Positions 1 to 5,342 are shown, counted from the stretch's first letter. The stretch is DNA of 5,689 bases from Dehalococcoidia bacterium (GCA_030606165.1 JAUWGZ010000077.1:1-5689), one strand, 5' to 3'. Notes: generated by a model not told the origin, from the sequence alone. Made by a program: numbers and translations.

Positions 1-563
1 GCTCGCAACGACAGGGGGGAGTCTCGCAATGGCAGGGGGGAGGCGAGCCATGACATTCCCTGGCTGTCATACGCCATAGGCGAGCAGGGGGCTAAACCGC
101 ACAATCCGGTAATTCCCGTTCCCCGTAATATGTGCATCAAAATGGTCTCTACCTGGTCATCCCTGGTATGACCTATGGCTATTCGATTGGCTCCGACCTC
201 TCTAGCTACCCTGGCAAGAAAAGCATAGCGTAGTTCCCGGGCAGCTTCCTCAACGGAGAAATTTCTTTCAATTCTGTAAGCAGCCACGTCCTGCCTATCA
301 ATAGTGATGGGAATGCCAAGCGAGCCAGCCAGATTAGACACGTATTTGGCATCAGCTTCGGATTCAGCTCCCCGGAGTTGATGATTTAGATGAGCTACAT
401 GAAGTTTTATCCCTAGTCCTTTCTGGCATTTTGCCAGGACATGGAGCAAACATACTGAATCAGCACCACCTGAGACCCCGACAACCACTATTTCCTCAGG
501 TGAAATCAAGCTATACCGCTGGATAAAGTCTATAACTTTTGACTCTAGCTTAATTTTGCTCAT
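1..563 (-). CDS. tilS: tRNA(Ile)-lysidine synthase TilS, 3' part cut off by the window edge
   Basis: TilS uses ATP to attach lysine to C34 of the minor tRNA-Ile(CAU), so that it reads AUA and is charged with isoleucine. The frame opens at ATG (561-563) with MSKIKLESKV and stays open for 187 codons to the left edge. Visible motifs are the PP-loop SGGADS (residues 31-36), HLNHQLRG (58-65), EEAARELRY (105-113), GHTRDDQVET (131-140) and LRGTG (146-150), in the order and spacing of the TilS N-terminal ATPase domain. The C-terminal tRNA-binding domains are outside the window. A weak Shine-Dalgarno, GGGGTGA, lies about 12 nt upstream and touches a hairpin. The gene follows the phosphatase gene by 73 nt on the same strand. 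Oddity: after GLAP (156-159) the expected RPLL-type segment is not obvious. The frame instead enters a tandem DNA repeat coding SPLPLRD-SPLSLR, so the gene could be altered or truncated there. Family identity is firm; intactness is unknown. Confidence 0.93.
   Translation of the reverse strand, partial: MSKIKLESKVIDFIQRYSLISPEEIVVVGVSGGADSVCLLHVLAKCQKGLGIKLHVAHLNHQLRGAESEADAKYVSNLAGSLGIPITIDRQDVAAYRIERNFSVEEAARELRYAFLARVAREVGANRIAIGHTRDDQVETILMHILRGTGITGLCGLAPCSPMAYDSQGMSWLASPLPLRDSPLSLR
2..43. repeat. Tandem 21-bp repeat, two units, inside tilS
   Basis: Two adjacent 21-bp units (2-22 and 23-43) match at 18 of 21 positions. Each begins CTCGCAA and contains a run of six G. Being a multiple of three, they keep the tilS frame open and encode two copies of a seven-residue unit, SPLPLRD and SPLSLR-. 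Next to them is an imperfect inverted repeat: ATGACA (50-55) faces TGTCAT (65-70), and GGCG (42-45) faces CGCC (72-75). On the minus strand the unit resembles, from memory, dispersed 'GTCATTGCGAG' repeats of many environmental bacterial genomes; that link is not verified. Confidence 0.7.
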
Positions 564-579
564 AGGGATTGATTTTCAC

Positions 580-605
580 CCCAAAAATTCTGCGAATTTT
601 TTGGG
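580..605 (-). other. 11-bp hairpin between the phosphatase gene and tilS
   Basis: CCCAAAAATTC (580-590) faces GAATTTTTTGGG (594-605) across a TGC loop, giving an 11-bp stem with one bulged T. It lies after the phosphatase stop and before the tilS start. No U-run follows the stem on the minus strand, so it does not look like a standard intrinsic terminator. The presumed tilS Shine-Dalgarno (GGGGTGA, plus-strand 576-582) overlaps the foot of the stem, so it might dampen translation or set an RNA end. Its existence is clear; its role is inferred. Confidence 0.55.
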
Positions 606-636
606 AACCCATTTGCTTTGCCCTTCGCAGCTAACA

Positions 637-1257
637 CTAATAGGAGGTATCGTTAAATGTCACCAAGCGGGGGCCATAATCCTGAATCTCGAGGATGCTT
701 ACCCCACCGAGGTCTACTTTGAATTTGGTAAAGCAGTCCAGAGGCAAATTTAAAGCTTTGAGAATGATGGCTAAGGTAACGAAGTAATGGCTGACTACTA
801 CCAGAGTAGTTCCTTCGTTGTGCCCGGGATTAGTTTTATGCCTTTCTAGCAGACGTTCAACAGCCTTCCAGGCTCTCTGTTGCAATTCAGCAAGACTTTC
901 TCCGTTGGGCAATTTCATTGCCCCCCCGTCTTGCCACCACTGCATTAAAAACTGGCTGAACGTGGTACTTAAATTTGAAACAGACATGCCCTCCAGTTCA
1001 CCAACTTTGAGCTCTCTAAGCCCTTGATCAACCTCTACGGGCAACTGGTGATGTCTGGCTATGACTTCGGCTGTAGCTATAGCCCGCTGCAAAGGACTGG
1101 AGAGTATAGCAGTAATGGGCTCATTCTCGAGGAAAACTGCTAGATTCCTGGCTTGCTCCAATCCGGTATCATTCAGTTCGATATCACTATCGCCTCCTTG
1201 GACACGCCTCTCGTGATTCCAATAAGTTTCGCCATGCCTAACTAAAATAAGCTTCAA
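637..1257 (-). CDS. Histidine phosphatase, phosphoglycerate mutase/CobC-like
   Basis: This 206-residue protein belongs to the histidine phosphatase (dPGM-like) superfamily, whose members move or remove phosphate through a phosphohistidine. Visible parts are the N-terminal LVRHGET with the nucleophile His8 and Arg7, Asn14, SSPLQRA with Arg58, acid/base Glu82 in LRELKVGELEG, PNGESL (117-122), and the second catalytic His157 in VVVSHYFVT. Where most relatives have SHG, this one has SHY. Length is typical for small cytosolic GpmB, CobC or broad phosphatase members, and these cannot be told apart by sequence reading. The start is TTG (1255-1257): a stop codon lies four codons upstream and a full AAGGAGG Shine-Dalgarno ends about 4 nt before it, so no other start is likely. 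It sits between the CNNM/CorC gene and tilS on one strand, likely co-transcribed. Substrate unknown. Confidence 0.9.
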   Translation of the reverse strand: MKLILVRHGETYWNHERRVQGGDSDIELNDTGLEQARNLAVFLENEPITAILSSPLQRAIATAEVIARHHQLPVEVDQGLRELKVGELEGMSVSNLSTTFSQFLMQWWQDGGAMKLPNGESLAELQQRAWKAVERLLERHKTNPGHNEGTTLVVVSHYFVTLAIILKALNLPLDCFTKFKVDLGGVSILEIQDYGPRLVTFNDTSY

Positions 1258-1261
1258 AAGG

Positions 1262-1268
1262 CCTCCTT
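1262..1268 (-). promoter_or_regulatory. Strong ribosome binding site fixing a TTG start
   Basis: On the minus strand AAGGAGG lies about 4 nt ahead of the TTG start at 1257. It is the best Shine-Dalgarno match in the window and, with the in-frame TAA just upstream, decides the phosphatase start. Confidence 0.75.
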
Positions 1269-1332
1269 ATACTGCCTCGCTTCGATAAACCGGGACTCGC
1301 AGCGAGAAATACCCCAACATGTCGGGATGAGC

Positions 1333-1374
1333 TAGTTTTACCATCCCATTATAGGTAGGATGGTCATAAAACTA
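1333..1374 (-). other. 14-bp hairpin overlapping the CNNM/CorC stop codon
   Basis: TAGTTTT-ACCATCC (1333-1346) faces GGATGGT (1358-1364) and AAAACTA (1368-1374), with a 3-nt CAT bulge and an 11-nt loop. The last bases of the right arm are the complement of the TAG stop codon of the upstream gene. No U-tract follows on either strand, so a classic terminator is not supported. The loop carries TATAAT on the minus strand (1348-1353), but I find no matching -35. A GGGATG/CATCCC pairing (1324-1329 with 1342-1347) would compete with the main stem. Possible roles are RNA processing, 3'-end protection or partial attenuation before the phosphatase gene. Confidence 0.55.
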
Positions 1375-2646
1375 CGCTGTAGCAACACCCTTTTCCCTGG
1401 TTACTATGACCTTCGCTATCTTCATTCCACGTATTTCAGTGATAACGAACTTCAGGTTCTGGTACTTAAAGTGCTCTCCCTGCTTCGGTATCCGACCGAG
1501 GTGGCTGAGAATAAAGCCAGCCACAGTCTCATAATCACCGCTGGGCAAATTCAGCCCCAACTCCTCGTTAGCGTCTTCAATCCTGAATCCTCCATCCAGT
1601 TGAAAGGTGCTGTCGCCAGTTACAATGAAATCCTTTTCTTTACCCGTTAGCTCATCACGAATATCGCCGACAATTTCCTCAGTTAGCTGTCCGAGGGTAA
1701 CCATTCCCGCAATTCCCCCAAACTCGTCGACAACGACTGCCGCATGGTGACCACCGTCTCGCATCTCAGCAAGAAGCTCCCCTAAACGTTTCCCTTCAGG
1801 CACAAAATAGGCAGGGCGCATCAAATCATCGATGACGCTATCTCTGCTGTCAGATTCATCGGTTAACTTCATCAGCACATCCTTGGCATGCAACATACCT
1901 ACCACATTATCGGTATTATCCTTATATACGGGGAAACGACTATATCGTCCCTGGGTATAGAGATTCAAGAAATCACTTAGCTTCGTCCCTTGTTCTACCC
2001 AGGCGATTTCTGTTCTGGGGACCATTATCTTACTCACCGGGCGGTCGGTAAACTCAAACACCTTGTGTAACATCTCAGCCTCATTACCTTCCATTACCCC
2101 TTCAGCCTCACCTATGCTGATAGCTGTACGAAATTCCTCCTCGCTGATGGTCGGCTTGGGAATTTCGCCCTCCCCGACTAACTTGGTGAACCTAATCCCG
2201 ATGTGGTTCAGAATGTAAACCAGAGGATAGAGGATGGTAGAGATTACTTCTAGAGGTCTAACATATCTCAGAGCTATTCTTTCTCCGTAACGAACTGCCA
2301 AGCTCTTAGGAATAAGCTCAGCGAAAACCAAGGTTACTATAGTGATCACGATGGTAGCAATGGCTACTGCCCAGTTCTCATTTTGGATTAGTGACACTGC
2401 TATGATTGTGCCCAGAGTGGCTACTGCCGTTTCAAAGAAGTTGGTCCCCAAAAGAACTGTAGCGAGAAATTTCTCCGGCTGTTCCACAATCTTGGCCACC
2501 CTTTTGGCGGCAGGGTGTCCACTCTGAATCAGATGTTGTAGACGTAGCTTCTGCATACCAATGAAAGCAGTCTCAGCACTGCAGAAAAAAGCGGCACACC
2601 CAAGACAGAGGAAAAACAATATCACAAAGAGGCTGTTAATGTTCAC
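1372..2646 (-). CDS. CNNM/CorC (HlyC) family membrane protein with CBS pair
   Basis: This 424-residue integral membrane protein has the full CNNM (DUF21) - CBS - CBS - CorC_HlyC architecture. The family is linked to Mg2+/divalent cation transport or resistance; the old 'hemolysin' label is misleading. The DUF21 membrane domain spans about residues 1-185, with hydrophobic stretches near 4-24, 62-85, 92-112 and 132-152, and the motifs SAETAFI (23-29) and FAELIPKSLA (108-117). The CBS pair runs about 205-330 (MVPRTEIAW, RFPVY, VVGMLHAKDVL, VVVDEFGGIAGMVTLGQLTEEIVGDI). The C-terminal CorC_HlyC domain is about 338-418. The start is GTG (2644-2646), with AAGGTGAG 8 nt upstream. Family length is normal and nothing is missing. 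It lies 18 nt after a remnant of a related gene and is the first intact gene of the minus-strand cluster. The transported ion cannot be named from sequence. Confidence 0.94.
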   Translation of the reverse strand: MNINSLFVILFFLCLGCAAFFCSAETAFIGMQKLRLQHLIQSGHPAAKRVAKIVEQPEKFLATVLLGTNFFETAVATLGTIIAVSLIQNENWAVAIATIVITIVTLVFAELIPKSLAVRYGERIALRYVRPLEVISTILYPLVYILNHIGIRFTKLVGEGEIPKPTISEEEFRTAISIGEAEGVMEGNEAEMLHKVFEFTDRPVSKIMVPRTEIAWVEQGTKLSDFLNLYTQGRYSRFPVYKDNTDNVVGMLHAKDVLMKLTDESDSRDSVIDDLMRPAYFVPEGKRLGELLAEMRDGGHHAAVVVDEFGGIAGMVTLGQLTEEIVGDIRDELTGKEKDFIVTGDSTFQLDGGFRIEDANEELGLNLPSGDYETVAGFILSHLGRIPKQGEHFKYQNLKFVITEIRGMKIAKVIVTREKGVATA

Positions 2647-2664
2647 CCTTAATGCTCACCTTGA

Positions 2665-2799
2665 TTAAACGACATGTGCAACCAGATTACTACCAGCTTT
2701 AGACAAAGCGATAAAAGCTGACTCAACACTGGAAAAGAAAGCTGAGAGAGCTAAGCAGACTGGAAAGGCTAATAAAAGCCAACTATCGGCGGCATCCAC
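2665..2799 (-). pseudogene. 44-codon remnant of a second CNNM/DUF21 protein N-terminus
   Basis: Reading the minus strand from GTG (2797-2799) to TAA (2665-2667) gives 44 residues, including VCLALSAFFSSVESAFIALS. This matches residues 13-32 of the intact neighbour (CLGCAAFFCSAETAFIGMQ) through the FF-S-E-AFI core: the first membrane helix and signature of DUF21. It then runs out after SNLVAHVV and stops, so the rest of the membrane domain, the CBS pair and the CorC domain are gone. At DNA level, 2561-2592 and 2711-2742 agree at 25 of 32 bases with an exact 150-bp offset. Upstream, TAA and TAG in frame close the ORF, and AGGGGGTGG (2806-2814) lies at good Shine-Dalgarno spacing. It therefore looks like the start of a former tandem paralogue whose body was deleted, leaving the translation signals. 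A surviving one-helix small protein is possible but less likely. Confidence 0.72.
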
Positions 2800-2844
2800 C
2801 TATTACCACCCCCTAAGTCCCCTCCACATGCAAATTGACCATCT

Positions 2845-2894
2845 TGCTACCATTAACTTTGGCTGCAATCTACTTTATATAAGTTATGGTAGCA
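2845..2894. repeat. Inverted repeat between divergent promoters
   Basis: TGCTACCATTAACTT (2845-2859) faces AAGTTATGGTAGCA (2881-2894) around a 21-bp centre. The arms are complementary except for one extra base in the left arm. The left arm covers the candidate truB -35 and the right arm covers the minus-strand -10, so a dimeric regulator bound here could control both directions. Folding into RNA is less likely, since each predicted transcript holds at most one full arm. Confidence 0.5.
2853..2881 (+). promoter_or_regulatory. Candidate promoter for truB
   Basis: TTAACT (2853-2858) and TATATA (2876-2881) are separated by 17 bases on the plus strand, with transcription expected near 2888, roughly 90 nt ahead of truB. 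The -35 matches the consensus at only four of six bases, so this is tentative. It lies back to back with, and overlaps, the start region of the minus-strand promoter. Confidence 0.35.
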
Positions 2895-2914
2895 TTAGCT
2901 GGCAAACCTGTCAA
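2886..2914 (-). promoter_or_regulatory. Sigma-70-type promoter of the minus-strand cluster
   Basis: On the minus strand a perfect TTGACA (plus 2909-2914) is followed after 17 bases by TACCAT (plus 2886-2891), preceded by TGC, which makes an extended -10. Transcription would begin near 2879, giving a leader of about 80 nt before the 44-codon ORF. It is well placed to drive the CNNM/CorC-phosphatase-tilS group. The -10 lies within the right arm of an inverted repeat. Confidence 0.6.
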
Positions 2915-2979
2915 ACCCCACATTTTTAAACAAACCTCGACGAGTGATAAGCTCCAGGTTTTCCGGTATACTTACGGGG

Positions 2980-3612
2980 ATGGACAAAATGTTCCTGGTG
3001 GACAAGCCTAAAGGGCTTACCTCCTCCCGAGTGGTAGAGCGGATAAGAAAGAAGTTCAACGTGAAGGCTGGTCATACTGGGACCTTAGACCCCCTGGCTA
3101 CGGGGCTTTTAGTTGTTCTCACCGGCAGGCGCACGAAAAACGCCTCCTTGTTTCTTAAGCTGGACAAGGCTTACGAGGTTAAGGCTGTTCTCGGTGTCGA
3201 GACAGACACCTTTGACTCTGAAGGAAGGGTTTTGCGGCGAAGCAGTAACGAAGTAACTAGAGAGGAATTGGAAAGGGTCTTGAAGGAATTTTATGGTGAT
3301 ATTTGGCAGACCCCTCCAGCATTTTCAGCTAAAAAAATGGCGGGACGAAAAGCTTACCAACTAGCCAGAAAGGGTATCAGCGTAGATATACCACCTAAAA
3401 AGGTAAGCATTTATTCCCTGGAGCTCAAGGAGTTCCAGTTTCCCTATTTTGTTTTGGCCTGCGAGGTATCTTCAGGATTTTACGTTAGAAGCCTTGCTCA
3501 CGATATAGGAGAGAAACTCGGGGTGGGCGCTACTGTAGTGGAAGTTCGCCGCACTAGAGTGGGCCCTTATCATGTGGAACAAGCTAAAGGATTGGAGGAA
3601 CTCCTAGGCTAA
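2980..3612 (+). CDS. truB: tRNA pseudouridine(55) synthase TruB, short form
   Basis: TruB converts U55 in the T-loop of tRNAs to pseudouridine. From ATG at 2980 the protein has 210 residues. It shows MDKMFLVDKPKGLTSS at the N-terminus, GHTGTLDPLATGLL with catalytic Asp37, KAYEVKAVLGVETDTFDSEG (residues 64-83), WQTPPAFSAKKMAGRKAYQL (109-128), SSGFYVRSLAHDIGEKLG (about 164-181) and RRTRVGPY near the end. All core motifs are present. The chain stops at GLEELLG, just after the catalytic core, so the C-terminal PUA-like/TruB_C domain of most bacterial TruB (about 300 residues) is missing. The frame is also open from GTG at 2944 (222 residues), and ATG at 2989 is possible, with GGGGATGG just ahead. 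I prefer 2980 because the usual TruB begins a few residues before the LLVDKP motif. It lies upstream of recA on the same strand with a 109-nt gap. Confidence 0.93.
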   Translation: MDKMFLVDKPKGLTSSRVVERIRKKFNVKAGHTGTLDPLATGLLVVLTGRRTKNASLFLKLDKAYEVKAVLGVETDTFDSEGRVLRRSSNEVTREELERVLKEFYGDIWQTPPAFSAKKMAGRKAYQLARKGISVDIPPKKVSIYSLELKEFQFPYFVLACEVSSGFYVRSLAHDIGEKLGVGATVVEVRRTRVGPYHVEQAKGLEELLG

Positions 3613-3682
3613 AAGTAGTTGCCCTTGGAAAGCTTCGATTTTTAGCGACAATAAAAAGCGCAGACCCTGCATTATTTTCCCA

Positions 3683-3712
3683 TTGATTGGGCTATAGCCC
3701 CCATGATACAAT
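3683..3712 (+). promoter_or_regulatory. recA promoter with extended -10
   Basis: TTGATT (3683-3688) and TACAAT (3707-3712) are 18 bases apart, and TGA directly before TACAAT makes a TGn extended -10. Both boxes match the sigma-70 consensus at four or five of six positions. The expected start point, about 3719, is only about three bases before the recA GTG at 3722, so the mRNA would have almost no leader. Confidence 0.62.
3689..3700. promoter_or_regulatory. 12-bp perfect palindrome in the recA promoter spacer, possible operator
   Basis: GGGCTATAGCCC reads the same on both strands and occupies the space just downstream of the -35 of the predicted recA promoter. A repressor dimer bound there would block RNA polymerase, as expected for SOS control of recA. 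It does not match the LexA boxes I know (CTGT-N8-ACAG, GAAC-N4-GTTC), so a LexA role is a guess. Confidence 0.45.
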
Positions 3713-3721
3713 ATCCAAAGA

Positions 3722-4759
3722 GTGGCTACTGAGAAAGAGAAGGCAGTCGAATTGGCTATTGAGCAAATCGAGAGGCAATATGGCAAAGGTTCGATTATGA
3801 AGTTAGGCGAAGCTCCAGCCAGAGTAGCTGGAGATGCCATTCCCACCGGGGCACTGGCTCTTGATCTGGCTTTAGGAATAGGTGGCATACCTAGAGGGCG
3901 AGTTAGCGAGATATTTGGTTCTGAGGCTTCAGGTAAAACTACACTCGCCCAGCATATAATCGCTGAAACTCAAAAAGCTGGCGGTATTGCTGCATATATT
4001 GATGTTGAGCATGCCTTTGACCCTAGATATGCCGCTAACTGCGGTGTCAACCTGCGCGATTTACTTATCTCCCAACCTGACACCGGCGAGCAAGCTCTGG
4101 AAATTACTGAAACCCTGGTGAGAAGCGGTGCTGTAGATGTAGTAGTCATCGACAGTGTAGCCGCCCTAGCGCCCAGAGCTGAGATAGAAGGAGAGATGGG
4201 CGATGCCCATGTTGGTTTGCAGGCACGATTGATGTCCCAGGCACTGAGAAAATTGAGTGCTGCTATCAGTAAGTCTAAAACAGCGGTTATTTTTATTAAC
4301 CAGTTGCGAGAAAAGGTGGGCATTGTTTTCGGTAACCCGGAGGTAACTCCCGGGGGAAGGGCGCTTAAGTTCTACAGTTCGGTGAGGATAGATTTGAGGC
4401 GGCGTGATTCCATCAAGCAGGGCACAGAAATGGTAGGCATAAGGGTAAGGGCCAGGGTGGTTAAGAATAAGGTAGCTCCACCATTTCACAGCGCTGAATT
4501 TGATATTATGTTTAATCACGGGATAAGCAAAGAGGGGAATTTGGTTGACCTTGGGGTAACAACAGGCGTGGTAAAGAAAGCTGGCGCCTTCTTTACTTAC
4601 GGCGATACGAAGTTGGGGCAGGGTAGAGAAAATGCCAAGGATTACCTGAGGCAGCACCCGGAACTAGCTTCACAACTAGAAAGCACAATAAGAGCTTCAA
4701 CAGCTATTCCCGGCTTTTCTCTTGGAGAAGATACAGAAACCTTGTCGCAAGAAACTTGA
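3722..4759 (+). CDS. recA: Recombinase RecA
   Basis: RecA forms ATP-dependent filaments on single-stranded DNA, drives homologous pairing and strand exchange, and triggers LexA self-cleavage. The 345-residue protein has normal length. Visible parts are the N-terminal helix EKEKAVELAIEQIERQYGKG, Walker A GSEASGKTT (residues 66-74), the VEHAFD segment with Glu96, Walker B VVIDS (141-145), loop L1 around EGEMGDAHVGLQARLMSQAL, FINQLREKVG (191-200), and loop L2 GNPEVTPGGRALKFYSS (204-220). The C-terminal lobe (DYLRQHPELASQLESTIR) is followed by a short acidic tail. The start is GTG (3722-3724): a stop lies six codons upstream, and the next ATG (3797) would delete the conserved N-terminal helix. 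No clear Shine-Dalgarno precedes it, which fits the near-leaderless promoter. recX follows after 21 nt. Confidence 0.98.
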   Translation: MATEKEKAVELAIEQIERQYGKGSIMKLGEAPARVAGDAIPTGALALDLALGIGGIPRGRVSEIFGSEASGKTTLAQHIIAETQKAGGIAAYIDVEHAFDPRYAANCGVNLRDLLISQPDTGEQALEITETLVRSGAVDVVVIDSVAALAPRAEIEGEMGDAHVGLQARLMSQALRKLSAAISKSKTAVIFINQLREKVGIVFGNPEVTPGGRALKFYSSVRIDLRRRDSIKQGTEMVGIRVRARVVKNKVAPPFHSAEFDIMFNHGISKEGNLVDLGVTTGVVKKAGAFFTYGDTKLGQGRENAKDYLRQHPELASQLESTIRASTAIPGFSLGEDTETLSQET

Positions 4760-4780
4760 TGTAATTCAGGAAGAAGCCAG

Positions 4781-5254
4781 TTGGCAGATAGTAATTCCTT
4801 GCAGGGTTGCCTCAATGCCGCCTACTATTATCTCAGTTATCGCCCGCGCAGCGAAGCGGAAATCAGGCAGTGGCTTCACCGACGCAGTTTTGCTAATGAA
4901 GTGGCAGAGAAAGCAATTGCCAAACTCAGGGAGCAAAACTTGAGCGATGATTTTACCTTCGCCCAATTCTGGACAGATAACCGCTTATCCTTCAGGCCTA
5001 AGAGTAAAAGATTGATAAAAAAGGAATTAAGAGATAAAAAAGTAGCCGCAGAAATCATTGAACAGGTGACCAAGGACATAGATGACGAAGAAATTGCCTA
5101 TAAGCTAGCCTCCAGACGGATGCCGGCCCTTGCCAATTTAGATTATCCAGACTTTTACCGACGTCTATCAAGTTACCTCACTTACCGCGGTTTTGGTTAC
5201 GAAGTCGTAAAACGTACCGCGGCTCTTCTCTGGCAGGAAAAGGAAGAACGCTAA
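4781..5254 (+). CDS. recX: RecA regulatory protein RecX
   Basis: RecX binds RecA filaments and modulates, usually inhibits, their growth and strand exchange. This 157-residue protein is mostly helical and shows the RecX three-helix repeats: CLNAAYYYLSYRPRSEAEIRQWL (residues 9-31), then LREQNLSDDFTFAQFWTDNR (about 48-67), where L-DD-FA-W is the family signature, then SKRLIKKELRDKKVAAEIIEQ. A final repeat contains SYLTYRGFGYEVV. Length is within the family range. The start is TTG (4781-4783), with AGGAAG (4768-4773) 7 nt upstream. It is in the same reading frame as recA, separated only by the recA TGA and seven codons, and is very likely co-transcribed with it. Confidence 0.92.
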   Translation: MADSNSLQGCLNAAYYYLSYRPRSEAEIRQWLHRRSFANEVAEKAIAKLREQNLSDDFTFAQFWTDNRLSFRPKSKRLIKKELRDKKVAAEIIEQVTKDIDDEEIAYKLASRRMPALANLDYPDFYRRLSSYLTYRGFGYEVVKRTAALLWQEKEER

Positions 5255-5301
5255 GATAATAGGCTGGGAGAGAGTTAAGCCGAGGCGAATTCTCCCTTAG
5301 C

Positions 5302-5331
5302 TTGACAGTCTCTTCCCACAAGGGCTATATT
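5302..5331 (+). promoter_or_regulatory. Promoter of the tRNA-Ile gene
   Basis: A perfect TTGACA (5302-5307) is followed after 18 bases by TATATT (5326-5331), or after 17 bases by CTATAT. Transcription would start near 5338, a few bases before the mature tRNA end at 5343. The tRNA thus seems to be expressed independently of recA-recX. Confidence 0.7.
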
Positions 5332-5342
5332 TTACCTGCCGA

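Noticed and set aside
2..43. Tandem repeat as a CRISPR fragment
   Set aside because: The units abut with no spacers, lie inside a coding frame, and no cas gene is near.
556..753. 65-residue plus-strand ORF at the phosphatase-tilS junction
   Set aside because: It overlaps the 3' end of the phosphatase gene and the hairpin on the other strand; no Shine-Dalgarno or family motif.
1348..1353. Minus-strand TATAAT as a separate promoter for the phosphatase gene
   Set aside because: The -10 is perfect, but no acceptable -35 or TGn extension is found at the right distance, and it sits in a hairpin loop.
1360..1650. 96-residue plus-strand ORF opposite the CNNM/CorC 3' end
   Set aside because: It mirrors the well-supported CorC_HlyC domain on the other strand and has no motif of its own.
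3660..3670. GCAG-ACC-CTGC mini-hairpin then ATTATTTT as a truB terminator
   Set aside because: A four-base-pair stem is too weak, and the T-rich stretch is interrupted.
3604..3888. 94-residue minus-strand ORF spanning the truB-recA gap
   Set aside because: It overlaps the recA 5' region and promoter, has low-complexity composition and no family resemblance.
4166..4657. 163-residue ORF on the minus strand opposite recA
   Set aside because: It lies wholly inside the unmistakable recA gene, shows no recognisable motif, and is explained as an antisense shadow of conserved codons.
5263..5301. Hairpin GCT-GGGAGA / TCTCCC-AGC after recX as a terminator
   Set aside because: The stem is bulged with a long loop and is followed by no U-run; the next strong signal is the tRNA promoter. 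It may exist, but a terminator call is not supported.
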